A stretch of DNA of 64,000 bases from Canna indica (taxonomy: Eukaryota; Streptophyta; Magnoliopsida; Zingiberales; Cannaceae), in NCBI GenBank assembly GCA_034359265.1, contig CP136890.1, positions 43,684,501 through 43,748,500 of the forward strand, in the 5' to 3' direction. The number at the start of each line of letters is the position of its first letter. Positions within the stretch are counted from its first letter, which is position 1. The notes under the pieces are model-generated. The model saw only the letters and a list, made by a program, of their open reading frames with translations. It was not told the DNA's origin and ran no database searches. A program made the translations under genes and the position numbers. This document shows positions 62,955-64,000 of the stretch, one piece after another.

Positions 62955-64000
62955 GATCGGAAATACTTTCAGGTTCCATATCGGTTAGCACACGACGTCC
63001 CCAATCGAAAAATTAAAGAAATCGGAGAAATCGGCAAGGACGCTCGGGATTCTTCGGGAAGTTAGAGTTTAGGTTTAGGGTGTCTAGCATGTGATGTAAT
63101 CCTATTTATGATGCAAAGAACCCAAAAATCAAACCCGAACCAAAAAAAAAAAAACTCAAAAATCGCCCTAAAATTCACAAAGCCTAGGGAGCTCCTTGGA
63201 GGGCTATATGACCTAGATATTTTCTTGACACAAAAAATGGCGGTAATTGTTCCTTGGGTAAAATCTAGATAACGAGATATTTTAAAAGAATTTTTGGAAG
63301 CCTTTAGCATACCCATATTTGATCCGGGAGATTAGAGAATTTTTGTTTTTCGAAAATTTGTACTAGACCCCAAAAACTAGATTTTGATTCTTAAGGATTT
63401 TGATTTTTTAGATATTTTTATTTATTCCAAATGGGGGGTAATCCTTATATAATATTTCTTAACTTTAAGTTAATAACTTTAAAACATAAAAGGAACAAAC
63501 AAAGCAAAGAAATCTGCCCTGCCCAGGTCGATCGATCGACCGAAGGAGAAGGCATTTCGGTTGATCGATCAGTCAACCGAACGTTGCCCAAAAGTGGCAA
63601 ATTGCCTTCGGTCGCTCGGCGGTCGCTCGTTCGGTCGACCGACGATCGACCGTCAATCAATCGGATGGCGAAAAACGGCTAGTTTTCGTGCCGTTGAGCG
63701 GTGCTTCACTCGAGCCTTCTTCATAGCTCTATAAATACCTATGCATCAACCTTCCTTTGACACTTTTTTGATCACTCCTACACTTCATTGAGCCATCCAT
63801 GATCATTTCCAAGCTTTCATTGAGCCATTACTTGGAGAAATCCTAGTTTGATCTCTCATTCCTTGAGTTTGCCTTCAAGCTTGATTTGATTCATCATCAA
63901 GGCATCAAGAGGAGCTAGGATTCATCGTGTTGGAGTTAAGTATTTGTGTTGTTGTATTTTTGCTCCATTACTTGTATATTTTCTTGTTTATTTCATTGGA
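62955..64000 (+). repeat. SIRE/Maximus-like LTR, both ends cut
   Basis: The phrase caggttccatatcggttagc (about 62970) matches the U3 of the LTR at 8573-14652 read on its minus strand. A cluster of cggtcgatcgaccg motifs (63528-63660) follows, then a TATA box ctataaatacc (63729-63739), tcattgagccat and aggcatcaagaggagct. Its 5' start is missing at the junction with the Gypsy LTR, and its 3' end lies beyond the window. It is longer than the other copies upstream of the TATA box, with an unmatched stretch at about 63060-63500. Confidence 0.75.

Overview
This is eukaryotic nuclear DNA from a flowering plant. It is AT-rich and intron-rich, and it is dominated by plant-type transposable elements: Copia and Gypsy LTR retrotransposons with tRNA-iMet primer sites, a TRIM, CACTA, MULE and hAT elements, and a tRNA-derived SINE. 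I cannot fix the species; a monocot is possible but unproven. There is no bacterial, organellar or CRISPR content.

Layout, left to right. (1) 1-1240 is the minus-strand end of a JMJ25-like JmjC histone-demethylase gene. It runs off the left edge, a 324-bp TRIM sits in one exon, and the reading frame is broken. (2) 1254-7388 is a decayed minus-strand Copia element with two 447-bp LTRs. (3) 8573-14652 is a SIRE/Maximus-like solo LTR. A 4.9-kb CACTA element (9329-14223) split its TATA box. That CACTA carries broken pieces of a RUVBL1 helicase gene and a receptor-kinase gene, and it was itself hit by a 425-bp hAT element with a perfect 8-bp target duplication. (4) 14653-18930 holds more hAT and mini-CACTA elements, AT microsatellites and one orphan exon.

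(5) 19469-34964 is the one gene that looks intact. It has 22 plus-strand exons that join in frame to 810 codons plus a stop. The product is a coiled-coil protein with a C-terminal Ig-like plus PH-like tandem, resembling SCAB1 or AIR9-type modules. Its introns hold a SINE, MITEs and local duplications.

(6) 35533-42213 is repeat debris: a hAT MITE with a perfect target duplication, LTR-like repeats, a Gypsy LTR piece, a SIRE-like LTR and a decayed Copia reverse transcriptase. (7) 42214-53625 is a decayed MULE. It has a minus-strand MuDR-type transposase and, at its far end, a converging GRF-zinc-finger reading frame. A 6.1-kb CACTA with a tnp2 remnant (43264-49359) lies inside it. (8) 53778-56650 is more LTR and Copia debris. 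(9) 56650-62950 is a decayed minus-strand Ty3/Gypsy element whose gag N-terminus is expanded by a GC-rich minisatellite into nearly 300 residues of RG dipeptides. (10) 62955-64000 is a further SIRE-like LTR cut by the window edge.

In short, one constitutive-looking plant gene sits in a deeply nested transposon landscape. The elements follow insert-into-insert order rather than working together as a pathway. Coordinates of LTR ends, target duplications and exon borders were read directly. Outer limits of decayed elements are approximate.
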